Positions 12,481-25,500 of a stretch of 64,000 nt of DNA are shown here, in pieces (within the stretch, counting starts at the first letter, position 1; every line of letters begins with the position of its first letter). The DNA is taken from contig OZ005602.1 of assembly GCA_963930655.1 (NCBI GenBank), positions 131,501-195,500 of the forward strand, in the 5' to 3' direction. A model generated the notes under the pieces. It searched no databases. It had not been told where the DNA came from and saw only the letters and a list, made by a program, of their open reading frames with translations. A program made the position numbers and the translations under genes. This stretch comes from Myrica gale. Taxonomy: Eukaryota > Streptophyta > Magnoliopsida > Fagales > Myricaceae.

Positions 12481-13215
12481 ACACTGGCCTTACCGGTGCC
12501 GGTTTTGGCCAAACTGACACCTCTATTGCCATGAATTAATCAGGCCTAGTTAGTCGTCCTCCCTCTGCATTGATAGCTACATTTAAAGTGGTATTGATAA
12601 TCATGGTTCTAAAACCATTGTAAAAATGAAACAATTTCTTGGAAGCTTCCCATTGTCTAATAAATGCATGCTTACATTTGTGCAGAGGTATTGTTTGAAC
12701 ATGCATGCTGAATCCCTTGGTACACATGTACATATGTTTGAGTACATGTACGTATACATGTGTCAATGAATTTATTTTCAAACAGATACTTCTCCTATAT
12801 GTCCTTGCTATTATTTCAATTTTTTTCCCTCCTGAGCTTAAATGACTGGAAAATGTTGTGTTACATGTTTTTGAACCTTTCAATTTCACTGAACATTCTT
12901 TATCTTGTCATCAAGGAGTCAGTTGTAGTACTGACTTGGTCTGAAACAGAAAGCAAAGTTAGTTTGGTGTGACTTTGTGATGAAATAGATGGGTATATGA
13001 CCACAACCACATCCCAGATGTGTAGGATATAAGTGCAAATGATTTTCTCTAGGTGTTTTTTGCGTCATATATCACTGTTCTGTGATATAAGCATCAATGA
13101 GTTAGTGTAGGTGCCGCTTTTCTCTTCAGCAAAATTCTCAGCCCGCATTTTGGATTGTTTTATTCTTGGCATAAAGAAAGTACTCTTATTGACTCTCTTT
13201 TCAATTGATGATCTG

Positions 13216-14473
13216 TATGAACCAGAGCTGTTCCCAGGGTTGATCTATCGGATGAAACAACCTAAGACTGTGCTGCTTATTTTTGTGTCAGGAAAAATCG
13301 TTTGGAGCCAGAAATTTTGTATAGGGGGGTAAAAATGAAAATTATTTTAAATAATATGATTAAAATAAATATTAAATATTATGCGGAAAAAAAAGTTTCA
13401 AACAAGATTTTCAATATATCAATATTGTCTGATAACTGAAGACAAATATGCAAAAAAAAATCTTATCAACTTAAACATAGATATATAAAACAAAAACAAA
13501 AAAAGTCACAACTTCCCTATTACAATGCAACTCGGCGAGTTTTCATGTCTTGTAAATCATTTATCAACATTTTTGTACGAAAAGTTGAGGCATAACTCAT
13601 AAATCGTTAACAGATTTATCAAATCGGGACATTGAGGCACATCAACCATAAAGAGTTGTAATTGGCTCCTTAAATGAATCATTTCTCGCTCAGTATAATC
13701 ATATGGATAAAATCTTTCTGCAAGATTACAAATATTCCCAACATTGAAAGATTTATATGCATTCTTAGGATCTAAAGTTGAGCTAAGAGTAAGAAGTTTC
13801 ATTGCTTTTTCAGTAAACCTACTATTTAGTTCTTGTAACTGAGAATCTATTGCAACCATAAATATATCAACTCAATAATGATGCTCAAATGTAATAGTAG
13901 AAATGTCAATTTCTTGAGATTCAATCCTTGGAATCTTAGAAGGGCGTTGCTCTTGCTCAGGAATTAGAGGTTGAAGATTACAAGACGAGGAAGCCGAATC
14001 AACATTCTTTTTCTTAAAAAATGCATCAATTGTTTTTGGCTTGCCCATGATGTGATATAACATTATTTACGAAACCTGAAAAATTATTTATCTATTAGTT
14101 TTAGTGAATAGGAATAGTAGTGTATAAATTTATTCATATCAAATGTCAATACATTCATGGTTCAAGTCAATATATTCTTAATAAATATAAATGTATTTGG
14201 TTAAATTTATCACTACAAACTAACAAAATATCATGTTTGTATATTTTTTATATGTATCCTAAATGGGGTACATTTCCTAAAATCCATATGAAATACGCTT
14301 ACAGGAGGTAAGGCGATACTATCAGCCATTTTGTTGTCTTCCCAGGTTTTGTATGCTATTCTGGTTAGTGATAAGTGTGTTATTCTATTTCATCTTTAGG
14401 TGAGGGATGAGACCTACACAGCTTTCGAGAACATATACCCAGTTCTTACGGAGTTCAGAAAAAACCAGCAATG
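13216..14473 (+). pseudogene. TATA-binding protein fragment with retained intron, split by a hAT
   Basis: Bases 13216-13302 encode [17 protein letters not shown] and [10 protein letters not shown], and 14400-14473 encode [19 protein letters not shown] through KNQQ. These are consecutive exons from the second half of the highly conserved TBP core. The acceptor in front of the first exon is lost (ctg instead of cag), and a foreign segment interrupts the exon after GKIV. The expected continuation LTG resumes at 14298 (CTTACAGGAG), followed by an intron that ends ttag before 14400. The first half of TBP is not seen. Retained introns mean a DNA-level copy, not a processed pseudogene. Confidence 0.85.
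13303..14290 (-). mobile_element. hAT element remnant inserted in the TBP exon
   Basis: On the minus strand, 14063-13872 reads KPKTIDAFFKKK near its start, the characteristic N-terminus of TTF-type zinc-finger hAT transposases. Bases 13859-13557 encode their C-terminal dimerisation region (LSSTLDPKNAYKSFN and LAERFYPYDY). The central several hundred codons are deleted. The insertion splits a TBP exon exactly: the left flank ends aaatcgtt and the right flank begins aaatacg before TBP sequence resumes, consistent with a decayed 8-bp duplication. The left terminus has a ggagccagaaattttg word; a matching inverted right terminus is not clear. Confidence 0.7.
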
Positions 14474-15977
14474 GTATGACAATTGTAATTGCTTTTTTCA
14501 AGCTTTTACACTGATTTTGGAGTTGATTCTGAATCTCTCAACATGGGCTAGTTATACTGATAGAACCCTCTTAAAATCACTTAATAGATTTGTGTGGAAA
14601 AGCTCTGCCACATAATTTTGTCGGGATGTGTTCAAGTGCCCAACTTAATTGGCTATGGATTGTCCTTGATGTTCCTTTGGCAGTCTTGTTTGTTCTGTCT
14701 GGAATTTGTAAGAAGGATTGTAAAAGATTTAACTGCAATCGTAAGTTTTTATTGACCATCGTAATAGCCTTCCCAACTCCCATTACGCTTGCTATAACTG
14801 ACAGTTTACCCATATAACACCGCATGACTGAGGGGTTGTAACCAGCTATGATTCACCGCCGGTATACCCTATGAGACATAAAAGAGCCTTTTTTAACAAC
14901 ATAGAAAGATGTTAACTTACAGTTTCTTGAAGTTTGCTTTCTTTCCTCAGCCAGCAGTTGGCGGTGAGCAGTCGAACGCTTCCCTACTCAAGAGAGTCCG
15001 CTTTCTCGTAATTTTGATATCTTTAAATGTAACTTACTATTCATGTAATTTTGATTACATATCGTTATTTCATTTTTTTTTAAATAAAGTCAATTTCAAT
15101 TTAATTTGACGAAAAAAATAAACAAACGGTGCAATGTATTAAAGGTGGGTAATTTGTTAATGCAATATCACAATGTGATAATTTAAAGTGTAAAACACGT
15201 AGTTACTACTACCTAAATGCCGTGACTTTTGCATATAAGCTATTAATATTTGATTTTACTATTAAAATTAATTAAAAATGTATTATGCTTCATAATTTTA
15301 ACTCTCTAATTGTAATATAAGGTACAAAGTGTAAATCTATTAGTAATTTAAGGTGCATATTGCAAGAACTATAATAATAAGTGTAAAGTGTAATTTCCCT
15401 TTTTTACTTAAAATGTAACCCCATCAATCCCTAGCTATTGTAGCTATCAGGCACCGTATATTTATCTTCATTCTTTTTTTTTTCAGTAATCAATATCATC
15501 AAGCACCAATATATTCACCTAACATTTACTTTTCACAAAGTTTGGTTCTTGAGAAACAAGTATGAGTCATGATGCATGGTGCCTATTGTATTGTTTTTTT
15601 TTTCATAAAGTTTTTTCTCCCATTACTTTATTTTTGTTATCATTATTATTTCACCGGAACTTTTTATTGGACTGAGGATACGAGGTTTGGACAATTAAAC
15701 AACCAGCTGTAACTTTGGGGTATGGACATATTTGGGCAGCAAAACATGTGAAAAAATAGGTTCATTTCCATTTCTACCAGGTCCCCAATTGTCGCTCTGT
15801 TTTCCACATTGGAAGAGATTGACAGAGAGCAGCACGCTTCAAATTTCTTCATGCTATCTCACTGTCATTGGAGAGAATAGAGGTGGGGATTCCTTTACAT
15901 GCACTGATGTATAAGGTAATGATGAGGACGACAATGACACATCTGTAGCATAACAAAGCAGCACAATGCTTATGCAC
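14474..15977. other. TBP-fragment 3' flank and intergenic DNA
   Basis: The first part probably corresponds to the old TBP 3' end. From about 15000 the sequence is AT-rich with several poly-T runs and no supported coding frame. The 3' untranslated region of the minus-strand dehydrogenase gene presumably ends in the right part. Confidence 0.4.
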
Positions 15978-18900
15978 CTAGTAATTTACAGTTGATTTGA
16001 TTGCATCCAATATCTGCACATAAAGAGGGAAAGTAGCGATCATGTCGATAAGATCAGCCTAATATACAAGCCTAGTATCCAGGAAAAAGATCACACAACT
16101 TACTTTGTTCTTTGTAGGCATATAGAAAGGTTCAAAAACAAGAGGGAAGGGAGTGTCCAGACCACATACTCTGGCTACAGGAGCTTCCAACTGCAGAAGA
16201 CATGAAATATTTTAGTGACTTATTCATCCAAGTCTAGGATATCAGCTCACTTGCAAAATGTAAAAGGAACATGCAAAATGTAACTTTTAACTCATCCCAA
16301 AGAAAAATCTCATTTAGACCACATATGTTGCATGGCCAATGCCAATCCTCAATGCAACTTTGCATTGATGATGAAACCGAAGTCTAAGTGGCAGGAGGAT
16401 ACTACTAGCCATTGGATTGGAAGAAATGGTATAGATGATTATTTCATAGGAGCAACTAATGAAAGCATTGGTGTGCTTAATAACTTCATAGGATAGAACC
16501 TCCAAAGAGTCATATTCAGGGTTTTCCGTACCCTTCAAGGACACATATTCATGGTTCTATCTCAAGTATGTGCGCCTTCATAAAAAAAAAAGTGTTTAGG
16601 TTGCCAATTCATTAACAAATCGTGTTAACAGAACTCTTTGATTATAGGATTTGTCAGAAATATATGCTAAACGATTGAATTCACCTTTCGCCAGGAGTTT
16701 TTAAGGCTATGTTTCTCCACCGTGCTAAAAAATGTTATTTTGGTCCCACCAAATTTTCTTTCAAATATGTTTTTAACAACAGAAACCCCTTCAATCTCCC
16801 AAAAGAATTCTTCAACTTCTCTTTAGCCTAGTTTCTGCTATTACAAACACTGAACTTTCACATTACCCCAAAAGCAACTCATGTTTAAAAGAAGTTGACA
16901 TTTCCATTTTTATATATCTTCTAGCTACTTCGTGTTAGTGTACTAGTATGTGTGCCTCTTGTCTGGAGGCTAGCCAACTATTAGGAGCCCTAGTCACCAT
17001 AAATATAAGACATCCAAGCACTTTTGTTCTTAGAATTTGGTATTACATATATAGCACCGAAGCATAAGACATAACAAAACGAAATAATATAATGTTGCAG
17101 TCAAGCAAAATATCTGAATATTATCACACAAACAGAGATATACGAAAGGTTGGTACTTACCCTCAAGAAACAACGTTCAACAATAGAAGCAGAGATTTCT
17201 GCACCAAAACCTCCTGTCACTGGAGCTTCATGACTAATCTATACAAAGGAAATTTACTGATCACCTACACTCAACAATTGGATCTCATAAAACATGTTTT
17301 GAAAGGAAAAATTATGCTTACAAGAAGTCTCCCAGTTTTTCTGACAGAGGATTCTACTGTTTCCTTATCCCAAGGAATCAGAGTTTTCAGGTCTATCAGT
17401 TCACAAGAAATCCCTTCCTGCAAAATCGAATGGATTTTATAGAAGTCCATGATTTGACAAAGTCAGACGTACATATACACGCAATTCTGAATATATTTAA
17501 AGCAGGGAATATTTGGAATTTGGGAATTTCTCTGGACTATACAAGACATAATTTCTGGAGAACTGCCAAATGATGGAAAAGCAATGCTCTTTGTGAAAGT
17601 AGCACTTGACTTCTCTTACAGCTTACAACAGCCGAATATTATTCCTAATCTCATACTTTTGAAGGAGAAATAAAGAATGGGCAGATTCTGCAGAGAACAA
17701 ATACTGGTTTTCAAGCAATAAAAATCACTAACCTTTTCAGCATCAAGACAGGCCTGTTCCATAATAGATAACTGGGCTCCCCACCCCAGAAGTGTAATAT
17801 CACTGCCTTCTCGAACCACCTAAGTATCACATTTTCAATTTTTTTTAGACATCAACGCGAGCACAATATATTGAATTTTTCAGCTATAATGGATCCAAAA
17901 GTAGCATACCTCTGCCTCTGACAGAGGCAACATGAAATCATGCTCAGGAACCTCTTCTACAGCCAAGCGGTAAAGCCACTGAACCCCATGACATTTTTAC
18001 TAATCAAATTCCAAAGTCCTGATTTAAATAAGTATGGGATAATGATTGAAGTTAGTTACTGCAAAAGAATGCAATACCTTTGGTTCAAAAAACACAATAG
18101 GGTTTGGATCACGTATGCAGGACAGCAACAACCCTTTTGCTTGATGTGGGCTTCGAGGGATGACCACCTGTATGTCATTTGTTCATTTTGAAAAATTGGA
18201 TGATAAGTCTTCAATGCGAAATTAGATAACAATGTGCAAGAAGATTAGAATCCTTACAACCTTATAGCACTCATCTGTCTCAAAACTTGATTAACCAAAT
18301 TACTTTCGCACTATTACTCTTGATGTGGAAAGTATCCATGTCAATTCAACGTTTTAAGGCCATGCTGAAAGTAGGTGTTGCCAAGCAAGTTGTTTAGGAG
18401 CACATAAAATAAAATGTGAAGATGAAGACGTGAATGATGCATTTTAATGTCAACTAGCATGCACACACGCGCGTTTGGATGTTTGTTTGCATACAGAATG
18501 ACCATAGGTAGTACAAAGAAAATGTCTGATGTGATGCTGGTGGACTTAAATGACTTTTCACTCATTACTGCATAAGACAGAAGCACAGTCATGGATTTTC
18601 AAAAGAATGAACCCTAGCAAAAGGTGTAACGTTTGGTGTGGGTGTCACATTCCTCTTTAGATGGTCTACAATTAACTTGCCCTCAAGGAGACCACATCAC
18701 TGAACTGAATGATACTCAGAAAGGACAAGAATTACATAGCGGATCCTTCATATTGTGTACTTCAGAATACTCAGCATATTAAGCTTGTAAGTGGGGCATC
18801 ACCTTTCAAAGAAAGGAGAGCAACAGGAACATGAAAAGAAATCCCTGGAAAAAGAGACCAGATGTCTACTAAAAATGAAACCATACTTTAATACCAGGAA

Positions 18901-20147
18901 CATGACAGAAGAAAGCTTCAGGGGACTGAGAGTGATAATGTCCACCATGGCCCACGGCTCCATAAGGGGCTCTTATGGTTAAACCTATGGAAACAAGTAC
19001 AACCTCAACCTGTGAAGACAGAGAGGGAAAAAGAAATCCAGACAGAACTTTTAAAATAGAAGCCAAAGGAAAGAAATTACCTCCACAATTAAACTGATTC
19101 CCACTTCGGTATCTGAACTTTGCAGCTTCATTGACAATCTACAAGAAACATTCTGTCAGTCAAGAGTCGAACTGTGATGCAACTCTAGGACAGCATTGGG
19201 GAGGATGCATACCTGATCAAAGGCAGGAAATATATAATCTGCAAATTGGATCTCTGCTATAGCCCGATTGCCCTATCACGTCAGATGAAACAAAAAGTTA
19301 CAGCTAGAGGGTGCAATAAATCAATACAACCAACTTCTATTAAGGGATTGATCTAACCAATTAATACACTAAATCCTCGAACTCACCATTGCTGCTAGGC
19401 CAATGGCAAACCCAATAATGCCCTGTTTACGAGGACACGTTAGTATAAACCTACCAAGTGCACCTTCATCAATGATACTAATTGCAAAAAGGAAAAAGAA
19501 AAGGAAGCTAGAAGGAAAACAAAGATCCTTCTTGTGTATCGCAGATTATCAGATTGTGAGGCGCAGCTTTTCTGGTATGCTCAAATTACACACGTATACA
19601 AGTACAAAGCCGTTATTTGTTGCAACAAAATGTATCTCATTCACATCACACCATAAGGTGTGCATATTCAGTGAGAAAATTAAGTGTAGCAAAAGTATGC
19701 AAAACATAGCTACCTGCTCACAAAGAGGTGTATTGAAAACCCTACTTTTACCAAATCGATCAGCTAATCCAGTTGTGCAACGGAAGACCCCGCCAAAGCC
19801 TACATCTTCTCCAAATACATAAGCACTAAAAGGAAATGGAAACAATGATGTTTAGTACATAAAGATGTTTACTAATAAACAGACATGGATGCTTAGTCCA
19901 TAAAGATGGTTTCGAAAAAGAAAAGGTCGAAAAGAAATTCCTAATTAATAGCTATAAAATGAGTCTCTCAGAAACATTACCGGGTATCTGTTTCCAAGGC
20001 GATGTGAAGCGCTTGGTTGATCGCAGAGTAGAGGTTCATGGACTTGCCGCCTTGCTGGACAACCTTGTCATCGCAAGAAGTCGAAAATCCCCTCCTCGAA
20101 ACCCAACAAAGCGACCTTCCAAATCTCCTGAGAGAGGTAGCTGCCAT
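15978..20147 (-). CDS. BCDHB: Branched-chain 2-oxoacid dehydrogenase E1 beta subunit, mitochondrial
   Basis: This subunit pairs with E1 alpha to form the thiamine-diphosphate decarboxylase of the mitochondrial complex degrading Leu, Ile and Val. Thirteen GT-AG exons give 357 residues: 20147-19981, 19825-19714, 19422-19387, 19272-19213, 19138-19081, 18984-18887, 18167-18078, 17978-17910, 17819-17733, 17417-17322, 17238-17161, 16190-16104 and 16013-15978. The N-terminus ([13 protein letters not shown]) is Arg/Ser-rich like a mitochondrial presequence. Family landmarks include [55 protein letters not shown] and the transketolase C-terminal part around [14 protein letters not shown]. All 13 junctions keep frame and there are no stops. 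Pyruvate dehydrogenase E1 beta is less likely because [10 protein letters not shown] and HGGHYHSQ are branched-chain type. Length matches the family. Confidence 0.95.
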
Positions 20148-20573
20148 ATCTAGAGACTGGATTCCCAGAGCAGGAGTGATCTACGTTTTATGTTAACGGG
20201 GCTAACTCTTATCTGTGTCTTCTTTTTCCTCTTCGATGAGAGTAGCCGTTTCTTTTAACGTTGAAATTAAAGACAACGTCCGTGTGGATAAGTGTCACCG
20301 TTCCGTGTTCGGATCATGCCATCTCAGCGTCGTGTCCCGTTTGTTTTCTTCGCTTATATCCTGCCTCTTCATTGGGTGTATATTTATTTAGGGAAGAATT
20401 ATCTTTAATCCCTAGATTTTACACCTTTTCATAATAGGTCATTGACTTTTCAAACTAAAAATTTTAATCTTTAAATTTTACGCTGTTTCATATTTATGTC
20501 CCTGAATTTTCAAACTAAAAATTATAATCCCTATTTTTTTCTTTTAGAAAATAAATTATTTATCACATCAGAC
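20148..20573. promoter_or_regulatory. Upstream region of the dehydrogenase E1 beta gene
   Basis: This is the 5' flank of the minus-strand E1 beta gene up to the hAT element's target duplication. It is moderately GC-rich near the gene and AT-rich further away. No defined motif can be supported. Confidence 0.35.
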
Positions 20574-20581
20574 AGTCTAAG

Positions 20582-20996
20582 TAGGGCTGAAAATCAGTTC
20601 AACCGCCGGTTGGGAGAACTGGTCGGGCCGACCAGGTTCGGTGGTCGGCGAGAGAGAGAGACGCCGACGAGGGAGCTGTGGGGGGAGACACGCTGGCGGG
20701 GCCGCGTGAGAGACGCCTTGAGAGCATTAGGGGGAGAGACAATTTAAGAGCAAGGGAGACAACGTGCAGTGAGGTGGAGAGACAATTTGGGGTAGGGGGA
20801 GACGACGTTGTCTCTCCCCCACTTAATAATTAATTTGTTAAAAAATAAAAACAAAAACATTAATTTACTAAATTACTCTCGGTTCGATTCAGCCCACGAT
20901 TTTGGGTACCCAGAACCGTGGGCCGAACAGACCCAATCGATTATACAATTTTTTGGGCCGATTATGTCGGTTTCGACCGAACAGTGTTCAGCCCTA
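20582..20996. mobile_element. Non-autonomous hAT element, 415 bp, perfect 8-bp target duplication
   Basis: The flanks are identical 8-mers agtctaag (20574-20581 and 20997-21004). The ends are inverted repeats: TAGGGCTGAAAATCAGTTC on the left and TAGGGCTGAACACTGTTC read inward from the right. The left half is unusually GC-rich for this window, with ccggttgggagaactggtcgg-type and gagagaca-rich segments; the right half repeats aaccgtgggccgaa-type words. No transposase frame is present. It lies upstream of the dehydrogenase gene. Confidence 0.9.
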
Positions 20997-21004
20997 AGTC
21001 TAAG

Positions 21005-22509
21005 TCTATTCCTAAATACACGAACCAGAAAAGTCTCCCTCAACCGAAATGCTTCGCCAATTGTCTATGTGATCCAAACACGTGTCCATTAATCTATACT
21101 AGCCACTTTTAATACCACGCCACACACTCGTTAACCGTGTGGTCCACAATACAAGGAGTATGATTCTAACCCCTTGACAATAAATATGACTCAAGTTAGA
21201 CTTTCTTTAGTGGACTGGATATTGAGATAACAAATGAATTTTTTTAAGGCAAAAATATAGGGATTAAAATTTTTTAGTTTTAAAACCCAATCATCTATTA
21301 TGAAATGATGTAAACTTTAATGACTAAATTTTTTAGTTTAAAAAATCGAACCTATTATAAACAAAACAAAAACTGTGTAAATTCCGGGAACTAAAAATGA
21401 TTTTTCCCATTTACTTATTCGGTTTTGAAGAATAGAAAAATTAGAGTCGATTAAAAGATGATTATTTACCTGTGGGGCTCTCTTTATACATACAATTTCC
21501 TTGTTAAAGATCTCCAAATTATTGAAGAAGCCAAATTGAAACATTGGTTAAGTCAGTGCACCTTCCAAATGGGTCCAGGTTTATTTTTGAGGAAGAATGT
21601 TTCCAGCAAGACATCGTACAACTGCCCTTTCTGAGCCATACATGTCAATCCAAAGCGTACCAAAAACTGTGAAGGCAGCAAGGATGCGAATAGTGTGTGA
21701 AGCAAAGGTGGCCATTATCACAAAGATAGGTAGAAAGGGATCCCAGACCACGATGGGATTTTAAGTAAGGAAAGGGACAACGGGCCTCCCAGCCGCGAAA
21801 AGTAGATTGCAGACAAAAAGGGTCTCTATGACGGATTGAATGCCACTTGCCATGGATTCCACAGAAAGGTATCAACATCACTCACCTAAATCACCTGAAC
21901 CAAGTCGGCAGCAAGAAAATATTACAATTGAAGACAAACCACAACTACGCACGATTTTTTTGTCAGCCAAATTCAACAACAATCTGAAAACTAAACGAAA
22001 CTCTTCTTAAACTCTGATTATATTGCAATATTTTCCCACCTTGCTTCTAGCCCTCTTACAAGTACAAAAGCAAAGCTGTTCTGCAGCGAAGTAGATCTAG
22101 ATTTACAAGATAGGAAATATCCAAGAAAAGGTAGAACAAAATGGGATGAAAAAAAAACACCATGATAAGAATATAAAAAGCCACTGAAACAGAAACCCTA
22201 AACCCAAAACCTAGGGAATCAAAACCTGTTAGGAGCTAACCACTTTGAAAGGACCCAAAGAAAGACGGGGTGGACACTTTGATACAGATAACTCTATCCT
22301 GCCTTCTCGATACTTCAATAATCTGATGAGACCCTCCCATTACTCAACAAAAGAGACTCTTTAAGCAGGAGCAAGACAGATCCAATACGGCAGCCCCAGA
22401 AACATGCAGAATAGCCAGCAGTCAGTTCTGTTTCATATAAGAACAGATAACCTGCGGTCACGGTGAGAAATCCCAACACACATGGACCACCATTGTGCCG
22501 AGGCCGAAG
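21005..22509. other. Intergenic DNA with 3' flank of the YTH gene
   Basis: The right part (about 22000-22509) is presumably 3' untranslated sequence of the minus-strand YTH gene. Around 21581-21890 there is a moderate-GC patch with a 44-codon minus-strand frame (MATFASHTIRILAAF at its start) encoding one hydrophobic segment; I do not recognise it. The left part is AT-rich and featureless. Confidence 0.35.
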
Positions 22510-25500
22510 TTAGCAACCATTTGCAACACCATTTGGCAGTATCCGCTTCTCTGACACTGTAACAGGATTAGCACTCTTAGGCGCATCTCTTGTTTCTGCA
22601 ACTGAACCATTCTCCAAGAGTTTTGGCTCCTCCTCGGTCTCAGAAGGGATAGGCTCCTCGATCAAATTAGAGGCAGCCTCGAAAGAGTTTTGTGGTTTCA
22701 CTTCACCATTTGCCCTTTCTTTCTTGTCATCAGTGTGCTTTCCTTCCCATACCTGCATTAGCAAGATCCACAGTACACAAAACATATAAGCTTACATGGC
22801 AAACAGCTATGAATGTCATCTGCAAAGTCTAAACACAACTAGTTTGGGGGCAGTTAACGGAAATAAGACTATGAAATTTGCCAATACTGAAAAGGGCATA
22901 TGAATGAGCCTCTGACAAATAAGACAAGGCAAGGGCTAAAAATCTTGCCTGTTTCGGATAATGCAGTTGCTTAGCCTTCTTCTCCTGAATGGTTTTCTGG
23001 CGGGCCTCATAAAACCCAAAGTCATCCAAAATACACGTTTTGCTGGAATGCTCCTTGAATACTTTAATCATCTTAAGCCCTGGCTCTAACTTAACCTAAA
23101 TAAACCATATATTATCTGTTAGGATACAAAAAGGCAAAACAAAGAAAAACAAGAGATACCAAAGCAAAAAGTGAAACTACCTCCTGAGTGTCCCTACTGT
23201 TAGTAACAGGTTTGTTCTCGTTGTTCTCAAGGGTAATGTGCTTCAACAAACTGTTTGGAACATCCTTTACAATGTGCCACTTAACAGGGAAGCAGCCATT
23301 CCACTTGTCTTGTTGCCAATACTCCACACTCTTCTCAAAATCAACGGCTCCCACCATCTCAGCAAGACCAACGAACTGCCCACTGGTATTGACCTAGTCA
23401 AGAGTTCAGAGAAGAAACTTAGGAGCAAGTAAATTTGCAGAGAATAAAGAAATTACATTATTCAATCCAGATTCTCACCGAGAAGAAAAGAAAAACAGGG
23501 CAGCCACCAGATTTCTCCTGAGACTCCATGTATGCTGCCTGAAGCTTCTTGTTGCCATTTTGTGTGCTGGCCCAAACATTGTACTTAATGCTTTTATGGA
23601 CATCATCCTCACTATACGACTTTATAACAAAAAATTTGGCATCACTGTATTCCTCCGGGAAATCAGGCGTGTTGTATTGTTCACGGTCAGGGACAACACT
23701 CGTCTTATCCTTCTCCTCGTCAATAGTTGCATTTAAAGGCTCATTCAGCACTTTTGCTGCTAAGGCATCGGGGGCAAAAGTTTTATTGTTTTTGGAGCCC
23801 TTAAATCTAGGTCCTTTGTTCAACTCATTCAAACCATCTGCATTCTCATTTCCATATACAAATCGTCCTCGCGGTTTCTGCTTACCATCAAACACTAACC
23901 ATGGACGTCCATTTGCTCGTGAATCATATCCATGAGATCCAAAGCCCATGCTAGATCTAACAGTATTACCATACTGACCATATAACTTTGGCGAGTAAGC
24001 CCTTCCCATAAACCCAGGAGCTGTACTCATGCCAGTCATCGGTCTTGGATGATGAATACCCTGTAGATTCAGACAAATAACAGTTCAAAAGGAAGCACAT
24101 GAAAACAATTTATACCAACTCGATCATCCAATGAGAGGTGACAGTGAAGCTACAAAATAATCCATAGATTGGACCACAAGCTTAAGAGCACAGATGATAT
24201 ATCATTTCATCAATACCACAAGTATAGAATATGGTCAAAATTGCAAGCATTCAACAAGTGAACTGCTCTAATCATTCCCAATATCAAGCTTTCAACAGTG
24301 GAGGTGGGAGCTCGGAATCAGCAAACACGCAGAACTATTTCCATCACTCCAATCATTCAACAAGAAACGGAACCAATGTCTCAACAGTTGAATGATTGGA
24401 GTGATGGAAATAGTTCTGCGTGTTTGCTGATTCCGAATACCATACACTGCAAGAATGTGAAAGAATTCTTGCAGTGTATGGTAATATATACAATACCACA
24501 CCTGTATAACTAATATATACAATTGTAAATTCCCAATGCAAGAATGTGAAAGAATTAGTGACTCGTGCATACCATATAATTATTATTTGGACGAAAGTTA
24601 TGATTCCTTGAAGATGCTAGGTTATTGCCATTTGAAATAGAAGAAGAGATCGGTGTGCTTGTTACAGGCCTAGGCTGCCCATCTGAAAGCGGTGGGTTGT
24701 CTAACCATGGGAAGGGAGACCTCGACACATCAAAACTATATCTTCCATCCTGATAATTGGAACTGGGCCCACGCGCTGGCAGAGCACCGGTTCCGTATGA
24801 ACCGCTAGAAACAAAGGAATTCTGATGAGCCGGCTTTAAGGCAGTGGAAACATTATTTCCCTTGACACCACCACCATTTGAAACACCATTAGAATTCCCA
24901 TTAGCAGCTTCCACAGGCAGAGGCTTTTGATCAGCAGCTACAGAGGTTGAAATATCAGTTTGAGGCGTAGCAGGACTGGGAGTGTATGGCCCACTGGTTG
25001 GAGTCAATGGCTGGAAGAATGGATATTGATAATGCTGAGGCCCATATAACTGACCATCATTACCCAAAGTTGGAACTGGGGAACCTGCTGGTGAATAAGG
25101 GCCATATGGTGCATACCCATAACCATGATGGTACAAGAGCGACCCGCTATCCCCATAAACTCCCTGGCAATATGCAACATCTTATTACATCAGCTATAGA
25201 ATATATCGGAATCTGCAATGCGCACATCTCTAAAAGCATGGGCAACCACACTAAACAAACTAGGATAATAGAATGACTAGGCAATGTAGAACCAATCACA
25301 AAATCTAGTGAGACCAAGTATAAAGAGGAATCAAAGCACCACTTACAGAAGTCATCTCAACTCCATCGGGATTCAGGTATCTTGAGTAGTCATCCCACTC
25401 GTTGACGGTCCCATCGTAGCCTAATAGAATTTAATGCAGGTTAGTACAAAAATGGAAAATCTTTCCAATGTACGGGGAAAAAATGAAATCCAGAAACAGA

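Noticed and set aside
19403..19822. 139-codon plus-strand open frame
   Set aside because: It overlaps exons 2 and 3 of the E1 beta gene in antisense; codon choice and content are explained by the dehydrogenase.
23549..23935. 128-codon plus-strand open frame
   Set aside because: Antisense shadow of the large YTH exon 6.
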